Assembly (NCBI RefSeq): GCF_001613245.1 | Contig: NZ_BDBZ01000002.1 | Span: 248,001-312,000 of the forward strand | DNA length: 64,000 bases | Source of the DNA: Nocardia speluncae NBRC 108251 | GTDB lineage: Bacteria > Actinomycetota > Actinomycetes > Mycobacteriales > Mycobacteriaceae | Reading direction: 5' to 3' | Shown here: positions 8,765 to 17,733 of the stretch, piece by piece | Layout of the letters: each line of letters begins with the position of its first letter | How positions within the stretch are numbered: the first letter of the stretch is position 1 | Translations under genes and position numbers: made by a program | Notes under the pieces: model-generated | Told to the model about the DNA's origin: nothing | Databases searched by the model: none | Seen by the model: the letters and a program-made list of their open reading frames with translations, nothing else

Positions 8765-9780
8765 GCACGCACTGGGCCGAGCCCGGCTGCTACCCGGTCG
8801 CCGACGGAATCCACCGCATTCCGCTGCAACTACCGCAGGACGGATTGCGCGCGGTGAACGTCTACGCACTGGAAACCGATACCGGGCTCGTCCTGATCGA
8901 CGGCGGCTGGCACCGTCCGGACACCTACCGCGAACTCGCCGCCGGTCTCGCGCGGATCGGCCGCTCCCCCGACGATATCCACGATGTCCTGGTCACCCAT
9001 ATCCACCGCGACCACTACACGTTCGCGGTGGAACTGCGGCGCCGCCACGGTTGCCGAGTCCACCTCGGCGCCGGCGAATCGGCCGGCCTCGCGGCGATCC
9101 GCGCTCTGGGCAACAATGTGCCCACCAGTTCTCTGCGCGAACTACGCCGCGCCGGCGCCACGGGTATCGCGGCACGCGCTTACGGCGCCAGTATCGGCGA
9201 ACCCTTCGACATCGCCGACTGGGCGGCCCCCGACCAGTGGCTGCAACCCGGGACACTCACCCTCGGCGGATACGAACTCGAGGCCCGCGCCACACCCGGA
9301 CACACCAAGGGGCACTTGGTCTTTCAGGACCGTGCCCGGCGACTCCTGTTCACCGGCGACCATCTGCTACCGACCATCACGCCCTCCATCGGCTTCGAAC
9401 TGGGCACCTGGGAACTGCCGCTGGACAACTTCTTGAACTCGCTCGCCCTGCTCCGCGACGACGACGATCACACCATGCTGCCCGCCCACGGTCCCGACGG
9501 CGGCAACGCCGGCCACCGCGCACGGGACCTGCTGAATCATCACGACCAGCGTTTCGACCAGATCCGCACCGCCCTCACCGAACTCGCACCCTGCACTGGC
9601 CTCGAAGTCGCCCGCGCGCTGACCTGGACGCGCCGGGAGCGCCCGTTCGACACCCTCGATACGTTCAACCAGATGGTGGCCACCTGCGAAACGATGGCGC
9701 ACCTCGATGTTCTGGTCGCCCGGAACGTCTCGACCGTCGAAACCGACTCCGGCGTAGATATCTTCGCGCCCGCCCACTGA
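8761..9780 (+). CDS. metallo-beta-lactamase-fold hydrolase
   Basis: A 339-residue MBL-fold enzyme. The dimetal site is visible as THIHRDH near residue 79 (HxHxDH), with further ligands in ATPGHTKGHLV and FTGDHLLP. Length and the C-terminal helical extension fit the glyoxalase-II/arylsulfatase-like subgroup that often cleaves thioesters or lactones. It is translationally coupled to the EthD-like gene. In this context a CoA-thioester or lactone hydrolase role is plausible but unproven. Followed by the heptamer repeat. Confidence 0.88.
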   Translation: MSTHWAEPGCYPVADGIHRIPLQLPQDGLRAVNVYALETDTGLVLIDGGWHRPDTYRELAAGLARIGRSPDDIHDVLVTHIHRDHYTFAVELRRRHGCRVHLGAGESAGLAAIRALGNNVPTSSLRELRRAGATGIAARAYGASIGEPFDIADWAAPDQWLQPGTLTLGGYELEARATPGHTKGHLVFQDRARRLLFTGDHLLPTITPSIGFELGTWELPLDNFLNSLALLRDDDDHTMLPAHGPDGGNAGHRARDLLNHHDQRFDQIRTALTELAPCTGLEVARALTWTRRERPFDTLDTFNQMVATCETMAHLDVLVARNVSTVETDSGVDIFAPAH

Positions 9781-9793
9781 TCACACTCGGTTC

Positions 9794-9870
9794 CGCCCAG
9801 CGCCCAGCGCCCAGCGCCCAGCGCCCAGCGCCCAGCGCCCAGCGCCCAGCGCCCAGCGCCCAGCGCCCAG
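9794..9870. repeat. heptanucleotide tandem repeat, 11 perfect copies
   Basis: Eleven uninterrupted copies of CGCCCAG fill 77 bases in the 255-base gap between two convergent genes. No gene signal was recognised around it. The repeat keeps frames open on both strands, which creates false coding potential. Confidence 0.97.
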
Positions 9871-10035
9871 AAGATCGTTCCCGCCTGCGTCGCCGTCGGC
9901 AAGCCCACCACGGTTGCGCCGATCCCGCATCGCCTGCAATCCGCCCGCATGCCCGGATTGCTCAACCGGCATATGCGGGTCGCCGACGGTTGCCTCCACC
10001 CTCATCCGATGGAGACAACCCCGGCTTCCGCACCG

Positions 10036-10800
10036 TCAGGCGCAGGTCCAGCCCCCATCCACGTAGAGTTCGCTGCCGGTGACGAACGTCGAGTCGTCCC
10101 CGGCCAGGAACGCCACCGCGGCGGCCACTTCCTCGGCCCGGCCGAGCCGGTCCATCGGCGTGTTCGCCAGCATGGCGCGATACCGGTCGGTGCCTTCGTA
10201 ACGTTCGAGGAGTTGTTCGGTTTCGATGAAGCCGGGATGGATCGAGTTCACCCGTACCCCTTTCGCCGCCCAGTGCAGGGCGGCGTTCTTCGTCATCGTC
10301 CGTACCGCGCCCTTGGCGGCGGCGTAAGCGAGGCTGTTACCCAATCCGCCGACTGTGCCGAGGATCGAGCAGAGGTTGACGATCGAACCGCCACCGCTCT
10401 GCTCGATCACCGTTCCGGCATGTTTCATACCCAGCCAGGTGCCGGTCTGGCTCACCTCGATCACCCGGTTGTAGCGGTCGAGGTCTTCGTCGACCACCGT
10501 GGCCAGACTGCCGATGGCACCATTGTTGACCAGGGCGTCCAGCCGCCCGTACCGGTCGCGCACCGCACTCACCGTGGCGACCCATTCCGGTTCCCGGGCG
10601 ATATCCAGCGGCCGGGCGAGATGGCGGTCCGGCCGATCCAGGGTGGCGGCGAGATCGGCACAGGCCGCCTCCCCGAGGTCGGTCACGACCAGCAGGGCGC
10701 CTTCCGCGGCGAGCCGGCGCACGATCTCCACACCGATACCGCCGGTCGCACCGGTCACCAGGACCACCTTGTCGGTCAACCGCGACGGACCCGTTGCCAT
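10036..10800 (-). CDS. SDR-family oxidoreductase
   Basis: A 254-residue classical SDR: TGATGGIG near residue 17, NNGA, catalytic NLCSI and YAAAK, and the end SELYVDGGWTCA. It is the last gene of the leftward operon, 45 bases after the permease. GGCCTGCC and AAAGGCC-type sequence precede the ATG. Placement behind a complete ABC importer suggests that it acts on the imported compound, probably as an alcohol/ketone dehydrogenase. Two further SDRs of similar length occur in this divergent cluster (13705 and 18813). Confidence 0.9.
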   Translation of the reverse strand: MATGPSRLTDKVVLVTGATGGIGVEIVRRLAAEGALLVVTDLGEAACADLAATLDRPDRHLARPLDIAREPEWVATVSAVRDRYGRLDALVNNGAIGSLATVVDEDLDRYNRVIEVSQTGTWLGMKHAGTVIEQSGGGSIVNLCSILGTVGGLGNSLAYAAAKGAVRTMTKNAALHWAAKGVRVNSIHPGFIETEQLLERYEGTDRYRAMLANTPMDRLGRAEEVAAAVAFLAGDDSTFVTGSELYVDGGWTCA

Positions 10801-10845
10801 GGCAGGCCTTTCTGTTTCGAGGGAAAGAATGCGGCAGGCCGCGGT

Positions 10846-12543
10846 TCACAACTTGTTCAGCACGTTCCGGCCACCGACGAGCATCGCCACACCCACACCC
10901 GCGGTGGTGACCGCGGTCATCAGCAGCGCCATCGCGGCAACCAGCGGGTAGGAGCCGTTCTGCCACAGATCGAACAGCAGAGTGCCCATCACCTGCGTGG
11001 TCGAGGCGCGCACCAGCAGCGAGGCGGCGAATTCGTGGGTCAGCAGGATGAACATCAGGGCGACGGCGCTCAGGATGGTGGGCCGCATCAGCGGCAGCAT
11101 CACTCGCAGATTCGTCACCAGTGGCGACGCACCGCTGGTCGCCGACGCCTCGCTGTAGGTATTGCCGAGCGAGAGCATGGCGGTCATCTGCATCCGGGTC
11201 GCGTAGGGCAGCATCAGCACGATGTAGACCAGGATGATCACGGTCTGGGTCCCGTACAGGATGAGTGGCGGCTCGGTATAGGTGAGCAGGAAACCGACGC
11301 CGAAGATCACTGCTGGAATACCCAAGGGCAGTGCGGTGATCAGATCGGCCAGCAATGCCATGATCTTGAACTGCCGGCCGCGGACCAGCAGGGTGGCCAT
11401 CAGGTAGCCCAGCGGTACACAGACCAGCACGGCGGCCAGTGAGGTGGACACGCTGGTGACGACAGAGCTCACGATGGCACCGTCGGTGGCCAGCGCACGG
11501 AAATTGTCCAGGGTGAGCAGATCCCAGGACAGCGAACCGGACCAGTACGGGGTCAGCGCGACGATGATCAGGCCGATCAGCGGAATGATCAGCGCGAACA
11601 GGGCGTAGACGACGATGGTCACCGTGGCCCACAGCGAACGTCCTCCTGCCGGAGCGAAGGATTTCCCGCCATGGGTGACGAAGCGGGATTGATTACCCAG
11701 CAGTCCTTTCTGGATCAGCACCAGCACCAGCCCGAAGATCACCAGCGGTGAACCGGCGGCGGCCGCCGCGGCGAAATCCGACGGCGATTCCGAGACCCGG
11801 CGATACATCTCGGTCGTCAGCACTTTCACGCCGTAGTTCTGGCCGAGCAGCAGCGGACCCGTGAACTGGCCGAGCCCCAGCAGCAGTGCGATACCGCCGC
11901 CGTAGATCAGTGACGGCCGCAGCAGCGGCAGTACGACCCGGAAGAACACTCCGACAGTGGAGGATCCGCTGATCTGCGCGGCCTCCAGATGTTCGGCACC
12001 GATGTTCTGCATTCCGGCGCTGACGAACAGGTACACGAACGAAGTGAGCCCGAACCCGGTGAGGATGATGATCCACGGCACGGTGTACACATCGATCGGC
12101 CCGGAATCCGTGCCGCTCCACCAGGGCAGCTTCCGGAGCACGACATTCAGGTAGCCCGGCCCGGGAGACAGCAGGAACGCCCACCCCACGATATTGGCCA
12201 CCGCGGGCATCACGATCGGCAGGATCGGGATGATCCGCAGGAACCCGAAACGTTGCGGCAACCGGCTCGCCGCGAACGCGAGCAGCGTGCCGAGCACCAT
12301 GGCGATCACCAGCGACCCCAGCGCGAGCGCGATGGTGGTACCGATGGTTTCGCCGATATCGAAACGGGTGTACTGCGCCCGGTAACCGCGGGCACCGTCT
12401 TCGAAGGCCAGCGACTGCAACCGGATCATCGGTAGCACCACGAGATATGCCAGCACGGCCAGCAGGACGAAATACCCCAGCCGGGTCCGCCATTGTGCCG
12501 GCATCGCGAGGGCGCGGCCGACGGCGGTGGTCACGGTGGCCAT
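10846..12543 (-). CDS. ABC transporter permease, two-domain fused type
   Basis: A 565-residue inner-membrane protein with about twelve hydrophobic segments in two homologous halves, each carrying the binding-protein-dependent permease EAA-like loop (AAQISGSSTVGVFFRVVLP in the first half, ASATSGASPLVTNLRVMLP in the second). Fused duplicates of this kind occur in ferric-iron (FbpB/AfuB) and related thiamine/phosphonate/polyamine importers. The ATG overlaps the stop of the ATPase gene. It would form the channel for the solute bound by one or both lipoproteins in the cluster. Confidence 0.92.
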   Translation of the reverse strand: MATVTTAVGRALAMPAQWRTRLGYFVLLAVLAYLVVLPMIRLQSLAFEDGARGYRAQYTRFDIGETIGTTIALALGSLVIAMVLGTLLAFAASRLPQRFGFLRIIPILPIVMPAVANIVGWAFLLSPGPGYLNVVLRKLPWWSGTDSGPIDVYTVPWIIILTGFGLTSFVYLFVSAGMQNIGAEHLEAAQISGSSTVGVFFRVVLPLLRPSLIYGGGIALLLGLGQFTGPLLLGQNYGVKVLTTEMYRRVSESPSDFAAAAAAGSPLVIFGLVLVLIQKGLLGNQSRFVTHGGKSFAPAGGRSLWATVTIVVYALFALIIPLIGLIIVALTPYWSGSLSWDLLTLDNFRALATDGAIVSSVVTSVSTSLAAVLVCVPLGYLMATLLVRGRQFKIMALLADLITALPLGIPAVIFGVGFLLTYTEPPLILYGTQTVIILVYIVLMLPYATRMQMTAMLSLGNTYSEASATSGASPLVTNLRVMLPLMRPTILSAVALMFILLTHEFAASLLVRASTTQVMGTLLFDLWQNGSYPLVAAMALLMTAVTTAGVGVAMLVGGRNVLNKL

Positions 12544-13703
12544 CAGGCGTGCCCTCCCGCGCTCACGGCGACGGGTTCCGGGGCGGCGGGTTCGTCCCCC
12601 GGAATCGGGAAAACACGCAGGCTCGCCGGCGAGAAGCTCACAACCAGCGGCGCACTCGGGCGGCTGCCGCGTAGCGCCGCGCTGTGCCGGGCGGCCGGCA
12701 CCCGCAGGATCAGCTGTTCACCACCGGTTTCGACCGTGACATCGAAGTAACGTCCACCGTATTCGTAGGTCACCAGTTCGGCGTGCAGGACGACATTCCC
12801 CAGCGGCACCTCGTCGGCCCTTGCGTGCAACAGCACGTCGTCGGGCCGCAACCGGGCCACCGCGGTGGTGTGCTGGTCGGCGGAATCGCGGATCACGGCA
12901 TGGGTGAGGTCGATCGGGTCGCCGGCAGAGGTCTCCCAGCCCCCGTGTCCGCGCCGCAGCGACAGCTTGTTGCTCATCCCGATGAAGGCGGCGACATAGT
13001 CCGATACCGGGTTCTCGAAGACCTGTTCGGGCGCGTCGTACTGTTCGATCTTGCCGGCCTTCATGATGGCGAGCCGGTCACCCAGGGCGAAGGCCTCGGA
13101 CTGGTCGTGGGTGACGAATACCGCTGTGAATCCGAGCTTCTGGTGCAACTGGTGGATCTGGGTGCGCACCTGATCGCGTAGCCGGGCGTCGAGATTGCTC
13201 AGTGGTTCGTCGAACAGCACCAGATCGGGCCGCGCCACCAGACCGCGGGCGACCGCCACGCGCTGTTGCTGCCCGCCGCTGAGCTGCGACGGATACCGGT
13301 CGAGCAACTGTCCGCAATCGACCATATCGGCGGCGGCCTCCACCGCGCCCTCGGCAACGGCTTCTTTCATCTTCCGCACCTTCAACGGATAGCGGATATT
13401 GTTGCGGACGGTCATATGCGGCCACAGCGCGTAGGACTGGAACACCATCCCGATATTGCGTTTGTGAGCAGGTACATTCAGCCGGGCGTCGGAGTCGAAA
13501 ACGGGCCGGTCCTTGAATGCGATCGCACCGCCCTGGGGTGTTTCCAGCCCGGCGAGACAACGCAGCGTGGTCGTCTTCCCGCACCCACTCGGCCCGAGCA
13601 GCACCAGGAACTCGCCCTCCTCGATGGTGAGGTCGAGCTGGTCGACGACAACGTTGCTGCCATAAGTCTTGGTCAGGCCGGAAACGGTGAATTGCGACGT
13701 CAT
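12543..13703 (-). CDS. ABC transporter ATP-binding protein (Fbp/Pot type)
   Basis: A 386-residue ATPase: Walker A GPSGCGKTT at residues 37-45, Q-loop, signature LSGGQQQRVAVARGL, Walker B LVLFDEPLSNLDARLR and the switch histidine in VTHDQSEA, followed by a C-terminal TOBE-like regulatory region typical of importers for iron, polyamines or thiamine. ATG at 13703 (MTSQFTVSGL) is preferred, with AGAAGG upstream; a longer open frame runs into the SDR gene. Coupled to the permease. It powers uptake of the cluster's unknown substrate. Confidence 0.93.
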   Translation of the reverse strand: MTSQFTVSGLTKTYGSNVVVDQLDLTIEEGEFLVLLGPSGCGKTTTLRCLAGLETPQGGAIAFKDRPVFDSDARLNVPAHKRNIGMVFQSYALWPHMTVRNNIRYPLKVRKMKEAVAEGAVEAAADMVDCGQLLDRYPSQLSGGQQQRVAVARGLVARPDLVLFDEPLSNLDARLRDQVRTQIHQLHQKLGFTAVFVTHDQSEAFALGDRLAIMKAGKIEQYDAPEQVFENPVSDYVAAFIGMSNKLSLRRGHGGWETSAGDPIDLTHAVIRDSADQHTTAVARLRPDDVLLHARADEVPLGNVVLHAELVTYEYGGRYFDVTVETGGEQLILRVPAARHSAALRGSRPSAPLVVSFSPASLRVFPIPGDEPAAPEPVAVSAGGHA

Positions 13704-13704
13704 C

Positions 13705-14487
13705 TCATGCCTTCTGGGTCGATAGTTTCGGTGTGCGGACGCCGGCGGCGGTTCCGCCGTCGACGAGAAGATCGGTTCCGGTGACATAGCTGCTCTCGCC
13801 GCCGGCCAGGAACGCGATCACCGACGCCACTTCGGTGGGGGTGCCCCGGCGCTGCATCGGAATACTGCGGACATACGCCGCGACGTCGTCTGCGGCGAAT
13901 CCGGGCGCCGCGGTGATCTCGGTGGTGATACTGCCGGGACATACGGAATTCACCCGTATTCCCTGTTCGGCCAGTTCCAGTGCGGCGACTTTCGTCAGGG
14001 CGCGCACGCCGGATTTGGCGGCGCCGTAGGCGCCGAGTTCGGCGGTGGCCAGTACACCGCGCAGCGATGAGATGTTCACGACCGACCCGCCTGCGGTCAT
14101 CGCCGCGGCCGCAGTCCGCAATCCCAGGAATGTCGCGACCAGATGCTGGTCGATCATCCGCCGGAACTCGTCGAGCGTGGTCTGCGCCAGTGTCGCTTTC
14201 ATAGCGGTTCCGGCGCTGTTGACCAGCACATTCATCGGATGCCCGGAGTGCTGCATCGCGCCGGCCACCGCGCGCCAGCCGGCTTCGTCGGTGACGTCGA
14301 GGTGGTGGTAGTGGGCGCGCGGGCCCAGCGCCCGTGCTCGTTCCTGGCCGGCGATATCGTCGATATCGGTGAGGTAGACAGTCGCGCCCTTCGCGACGAA
14401 CAGTTCGGCGGTCGCTCCGCCTATCCCCCCGGATGCCCCGGTCACCAGTACGTGGGTGCCGTGCCAGGGCTCGGCCGTATCGTCCAT
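13705..14487 (-). CDS. SDR-family oxidoreductase
   Basis: A 260-residue classical SDR with TGASGGIG near residue 16, NSAG, ISSLR and YGAAK. Its stop lies just before the ATPase start, so it is part of the transport operon between the binding lipoprotein and the ATPase. Placing a dehydrogenase inside a transport operon argues that the imported molecule is an oxidisable or reducible organic compound and not free iron. Substrate unknown. Confidence 0.9.
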   Translation of the reverse strand: MDDTAEPWHGTHVLVTGASGGIGGATAELFVAKGATVYLTDIDDIAGQERARALGPRAHYHHLDVTDEAGWRAVAGAMQHSGHPMNVLVNSAGTAMKATLAQTTLDEFRRMIDQHLVATFLGLRTAAAAMTAGGSVVNISSLRGVLATAELGAYGAAKSGVRALTKVAALELAEQGIRVNSVCPGSITTEITAAPGFAADDVAAYVRSIPMQRRGTPTEVASVIAFLAGGESSYVTGTDLLVDGGTAAGVRTPKLSTQKA

Positions 14488-14527
14488 GCCTATCCTTCGT
14501 CGATGTTTCGGGAACGGTGGAGCCGGA

Positions 14528-15580
14528 TCAGCCCTGGAACCGCCGGGCCCATTCCTGGGAGTACTGCGCGACCTTGTCCGGGGTCAGGTCGCGGGTGTCC
14601 GGTACGGCGATATCCTGCGCCTGCACAACGGCACCCGGAATATCGGGCAGCGCAGCGGCGTAGCCGTCGTTCAGCGCAGTCTGGCCCTCGCGGGTGGCGA
14701 GGAAATCGACCACCAGCTGGGCGGCGTTCGGATGCGGCGCGACGCTCACCACATGGCTGTACCAGGGCGTTCCCCACGGTTGTGGCGGGAGGGCCCAATC
14801 GACCGGAGCGCCTGCGGCCACCTCGGTCACCAGCGGCTGCACCGACGGGGTCACCGCGATCTCACCGGAGGTGAGGGCCTGTGCGATACCGAGTGCGCTC
14901 GGATATATCCGGGGTTTCAGCTCGGCCAGCCGCTCCCAGTAGTCGGCACCGTAGGTGTCGGCGTAGTAGCGGTAGAGGTCGACGTACGAGGCGATACCGG
15001 TCGGGTTGACGATGCCGATCTTGCCGGTGTATTTCGGGTCGAGGATATCGCGCGGTGAGGCCAGGCCGGCGGGAACTGCCTCGGTGTTCCAGCCCAGGGC
15101 GAAAACGGCCGCACTGCTGAGCGCGAATCGATTTTCCAGCATGCTGGTCTCCGGCCGGTATTCCGGCGCCCGCATATTCGGGCCGATCAGTTCGGTCGAA
15201 TAGCTCCCCGATTGGGCGGCGTTGGTGACCCAGGTGGCGTCGGTCAGCATATGGACGTCCGCGGTACCGCGACCGGTCCGGTTCTCGGTTTCCACACGCG
15301 GATTGATATCGGCGTCGGTGCCTCGGACGAACTTGAGATCGATGCGGGGATACGCTGTTTCGAAGGCCTTCTCCAGACGTTCGAGATTGGCCGGTTTCTG
15401 ACTCGAGTAGAGCAGGACGCTGCCTTCGTCCTCGGCAGCGGCGACCACTTCTTCCCATGTGCCCGAGACCGGGGCCGTCGTTCCGGGGCTCGCCCCACAG
15501 GCGGTGAGGACGGAGGTGACGGCGAGGGCCGCGGCGGCCGCCGTGGCCTGGAACAGCAACTTCATAGTGCGAATACCCAC
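14528..15580 (-). CDS. extracellular solute-binding lipoprotein
   Basis: A 350-residue periplasmic-binding-type protein: hydrophobic signal segment and lipobox LTAC near residues 24-27, then the ferric-iron/putrescine-type type-2 fold (EEGSVLLYSSQ-like opening written as EDEGSVLLYSSQ). It captures the substrate outside the membrane for the ABC importer downstream. GTG at 15580 is the longest start; ATG at 15565 (MKLLFQ) is equally possible. It is a clear paralogue of the lipoprotein at 17734: both have SGxWxEVVAAA, a shared EGSV-YS strand and KAYPRIDL/TAYPRIDL. First gene of the leftward operon. Confidence 0.92.
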   Translation of the reverse strand: MGIRTMKLLFQATAAAAALAVTSVLTACGASPGTTAPVSGTWEEVVAAAEDEGSVLLYSSQKPANLERLEKAFETAYPRIDLKFVRGTDADINPRVETENRTGRGTADVHMLTDATWVTNAAQSGSYSTELIGPNMRAPEYRPETSMLENRFALSSAAVFALGWNTEAVPAGLASPRDILDPKYTGKIGIVNPTGIASYVDLYRYYADTYGADYWERLAELKPRIYPSALGIAQALTSGEIAVTPSVQPLVTEVAAGAPVDWALPPQPWGTPWYSHVVSVAPHPNAAQLVVDFLATREGQTALNDGYAAALPDIPGAVVQAQDIAVPDTRDLTPDKVAQYSQEWARRFQG

Positions 15581-15594
15581 ATCCCACAGAACTG

Positions 15595-15639
15595 AACTGA
15601 TGTCAGTTTGAAACTAAGGCATACCCATTGTGGTGTCAA
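15595..15639 (-). promoter_or_regulatory. promoter and overlapping operator of the leftward transport operon
   Basis: Read on the minus strand, TTGACA (15639-15634) and TAGTTT (15616-15611) are separated by exactly 17 bases, a strong -35/-10 pair. Immediately downstream, over the expected start of transcription, lies a perfect inverted repeat AACTGA-TG-TCAGTT (15595-15608). This arrangement suits a repressor. The rightward operon begins 51 bases beyond the -35 element, so one regulator could control both. Confidence 0.6.
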
Positions 15640-15690
15640 TCACCTTGTGGCAATAATATGAAGTGAATCCAGTTCAAGGAGGAACTCTCG

Positions 15691-17631
15691 GTGCCCCCTC
15701 TCCTATCGTCCCCACTGCGAATAGGCGACCTCGAGCTGCGTAATCGCCTGGTCGCGACCGCCCACGGCTCCGGCGTGGTCAGCGCCGGGACCGCCCGTCC
15801 CGGCGACGACGACTACTGGCGACGCTGCGCTGCCGGGGGTGCAGCCATGGTGATCGCGGGCGGCACGGTGGTCGGATCGGACTCGGGCAACCGGACAGGC
15901 AACATCACCGACGCATCCCTGCCCGACGCGGTTCCCGGACTGCGGCGACGCGCACAGGCGATCACCGACGGCGGCGCCGTACCGGTCTGCCAGCTCGTGC
16001 ATCTGGGCCGCGAAACCCTCGGCGCCGAGATCTGGGAGCATCCGGTCGCACCGTCGGCCATCCGGTCCCCACGCGAACCGGTCCGCGCACGGGTGATGTC
16101 GGACGCCGATATCGACCGGGTGATCGCCGATTTCGTCCGCAGTTCCCGCCACGCCGCGGCAGCGGGATTCGCCGCGGTAGAGCTGCACGCCGCCCACGGA
16201 TACCTGCTGGCACAGTTTCTTTCCCCGGCCACGAACCACCGGGCCGATGCCGATACTGCCGCCGGCAGGGCCGCGATCCTGCACCGGCTGCACGCCGAAA
16301 TCACCGAAGCCTGCCCTGGCCTCGTCGTCGGCGTGCGGGTTTCGCTGGACGGAGCCGAAGAAGCGGGACTGGACACCGACGGCCTGTGCGAACTGCTGCC
16401 ACTACTGGACATGTTCGCCTACCGCAATGTCACGGCGGGCGTACGCACCACCTACGTCCGCGATATGGCAACCGCCGAGCCCCCCTTGCTGCCGCTGCTG
16501 CGGCGTTTGCGCGCGGCGACCGCCGGGCCGCTGCTGGTTTCGCAGGCCTTCCGGTCACGGGCGCAGATCGAGGAGGCTCTCACCGCCGGCGCGGACCTGG
16601 TCGGGATGGCACGGCCGTTCATCGCCGACCCGGATATCGCAGCGAAACTACTGAGCGGAGCGGACAACCGGATCCGGCCGTGTGTGTCTTGTAACGAAGA
16701 CTGCCGTTCTTTCACCCCGGTACTGCTGTGCACGGTCAATCCGGCCCTGGCGCCACCCGGCCTCGCCGCCCGGCCCGCCCGCCCCCTCCGTTTCGGCCCG
16801 CCGCCGAGCCGGCCCGGGAAGGTCGCGGTGGTCGGCGCGGGGCCGTCCGGGCTGGAAGCCGCCCTACGCCTGGCACCGGCTCACGACGTCACCCTCCTCG
16901 ACGCCATGCCCTGGATCGGTGGCCAGTTGCGCACCGCCGCGCAGGCGCCGAACCGGACGGGCTGGTCGGCGCTGCTGCGCTTCTATCAGGACAACCTCAC
17001 CGGCGTTCGTACCGAACTCGGGCAGCGGGTGACTCCGGCGGACCTCACCGATTTCGACGAGATCATCGTGGCGACCGGAGCGACCGAAACCGATACCGCC
17101 GGCGCGGAGACGACCACCTCGGTTCTGACCGATCCACACCGGTTCCGACCCGGCAATCGCGTGGTGGTGGTCGACGACGGATTCGGCTACTGGCCCGCAC
17201 TCGGCGCCGTGGAGGCCGCCCTGGCCGGAGGCGCCGGCCAGGTGACCGTGCTCACCCCGGTGGCGGCGATCGCGGCGGGTATCCCGGCAGAGAGCCGCGT
17301 GCAGTTGCTGCGGCGCCTGGCGGGGCACCCGGTGGATTTCGTCGTCCAGGCCGCACTGGCCGAGGTGCGCCGTATCGCATCCGGCACGGTCGTGCGCTAT
17401 CGCAATGTCTTGTCCGGGGAGGCGATCGAGCTGATCTGTGACCGGCTGGTGGTCGCAGGGGAGCGGATCGCTACCGACTGGCGATCATTCCCGGAGAACC
17501 TGCCACAGGCGAGGGTGCAGGTCATCGGTGACGCACTCGTCCCCCGGCGGGTGTCCCACGCTGTCGCCGAAGGATACGCGGCCGCGGAAACGATTCTCAC
17601 CGGCGCACGGGTGCCCGCACAGGCCGGGTGA
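15691..17631 (+). CDS. Old-Yellow-Enzyme/2,4-dienoyl-CoA-reductase-type flavin oxidoreductase
   Basis: A 646-residue multidomain reductase. The N-terminal half is an FMN TIM barrel (PLRIGDLELRNRLV, HAAHGYLLAQFLSP near residue 168); a [4Fe-4S] motif follows with Cys331, 334, 338 and 347 (CVSCNEDC...C); the C-terminal half has a Rossmann loop GAGPSG near 382 for NAD(P)H/FAD. Proteins of this layout reduce activated C=C bonds (2,4-dienoyl-CoA, enones) or remove methyl groups from amines. GTG at 15691 follows AAGGAGGA at 15677-15684. It heads the rightward operon with a binding lipoprotein, an SDR and a flavoprotein. Confidence 0.9.
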   Translation: MPPLLSSPLRIGDLELRNRLVATAHGSGVVSAGTARPGDDDYWRRCAAGGAAMVIAGGTVVGSDSGNRTGNITDASLPDAVPGLRRRAQAITDGGAVPVCQLVHLGRETLGAEIWEHPVAPSAIRSPREPVRARVMSDADIDRVIADFVRSSRHAAAAGFAAVELHAAHGYLLAQFLSPATNHRADADTAAGRAAILHRLHAEITEACPGLVVGVRVSLDGAEEAGLDTDGLCELLPLLDMFAYRNVTAGVRTTYVRDMATAEPPLLPLLRRLRAATAGPLLVSQAFRSRAQIEEALTAGADLVGMARPFIADPDIAAKLLSGADNRIRPCVSCNEDCRSFTPVLLCTVNPALAPPGLAARPARPLRFGPPPSRPGKVAVVGAGPSGLEAALRLAPAHDVTLLDAMPWIGGQLRTAAQAPNRTGWSALLRFYQDNLTGVRTELGQRVTPADLTDFDEIIVATGATETDTAGAETTTSVLTDPHRFRPGNRVVVVDDGFGYWPALGAVEAALAGGAGQVTVLTPVAAIAAGIPAESRVQLLRRLAGHPVDFVVQAALAEVRRIASGTVVRYRNVLSGEAIELICDRLVVAGERIATDWRSFPENLPQARVQVIGDALVPRRVSHAVAEGYAAAETILTGARVPAQAG

Positions 17632-17733
17632 CCGGCGCCCCGGCGAACTGCGCCGGCCACCGGCGTGATCTGCGGGCGTGCCCGAGGCCTGGACAGGCCG
17701 CGGACCGTGCGCCACGGAAAGGATGAGGTAAGT

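Noticed and set aside
9794-9870. CRISPR array
   Set aside because: Units are 7 bases with no spacers, and no cas gene is present.
9781-10082. Long open frames through the heptamer array on both strands
   Set aside because: They arise because a 7-base unit without stop codons keeps frames open; the predicted proteins are low-complexity and have no start signals.
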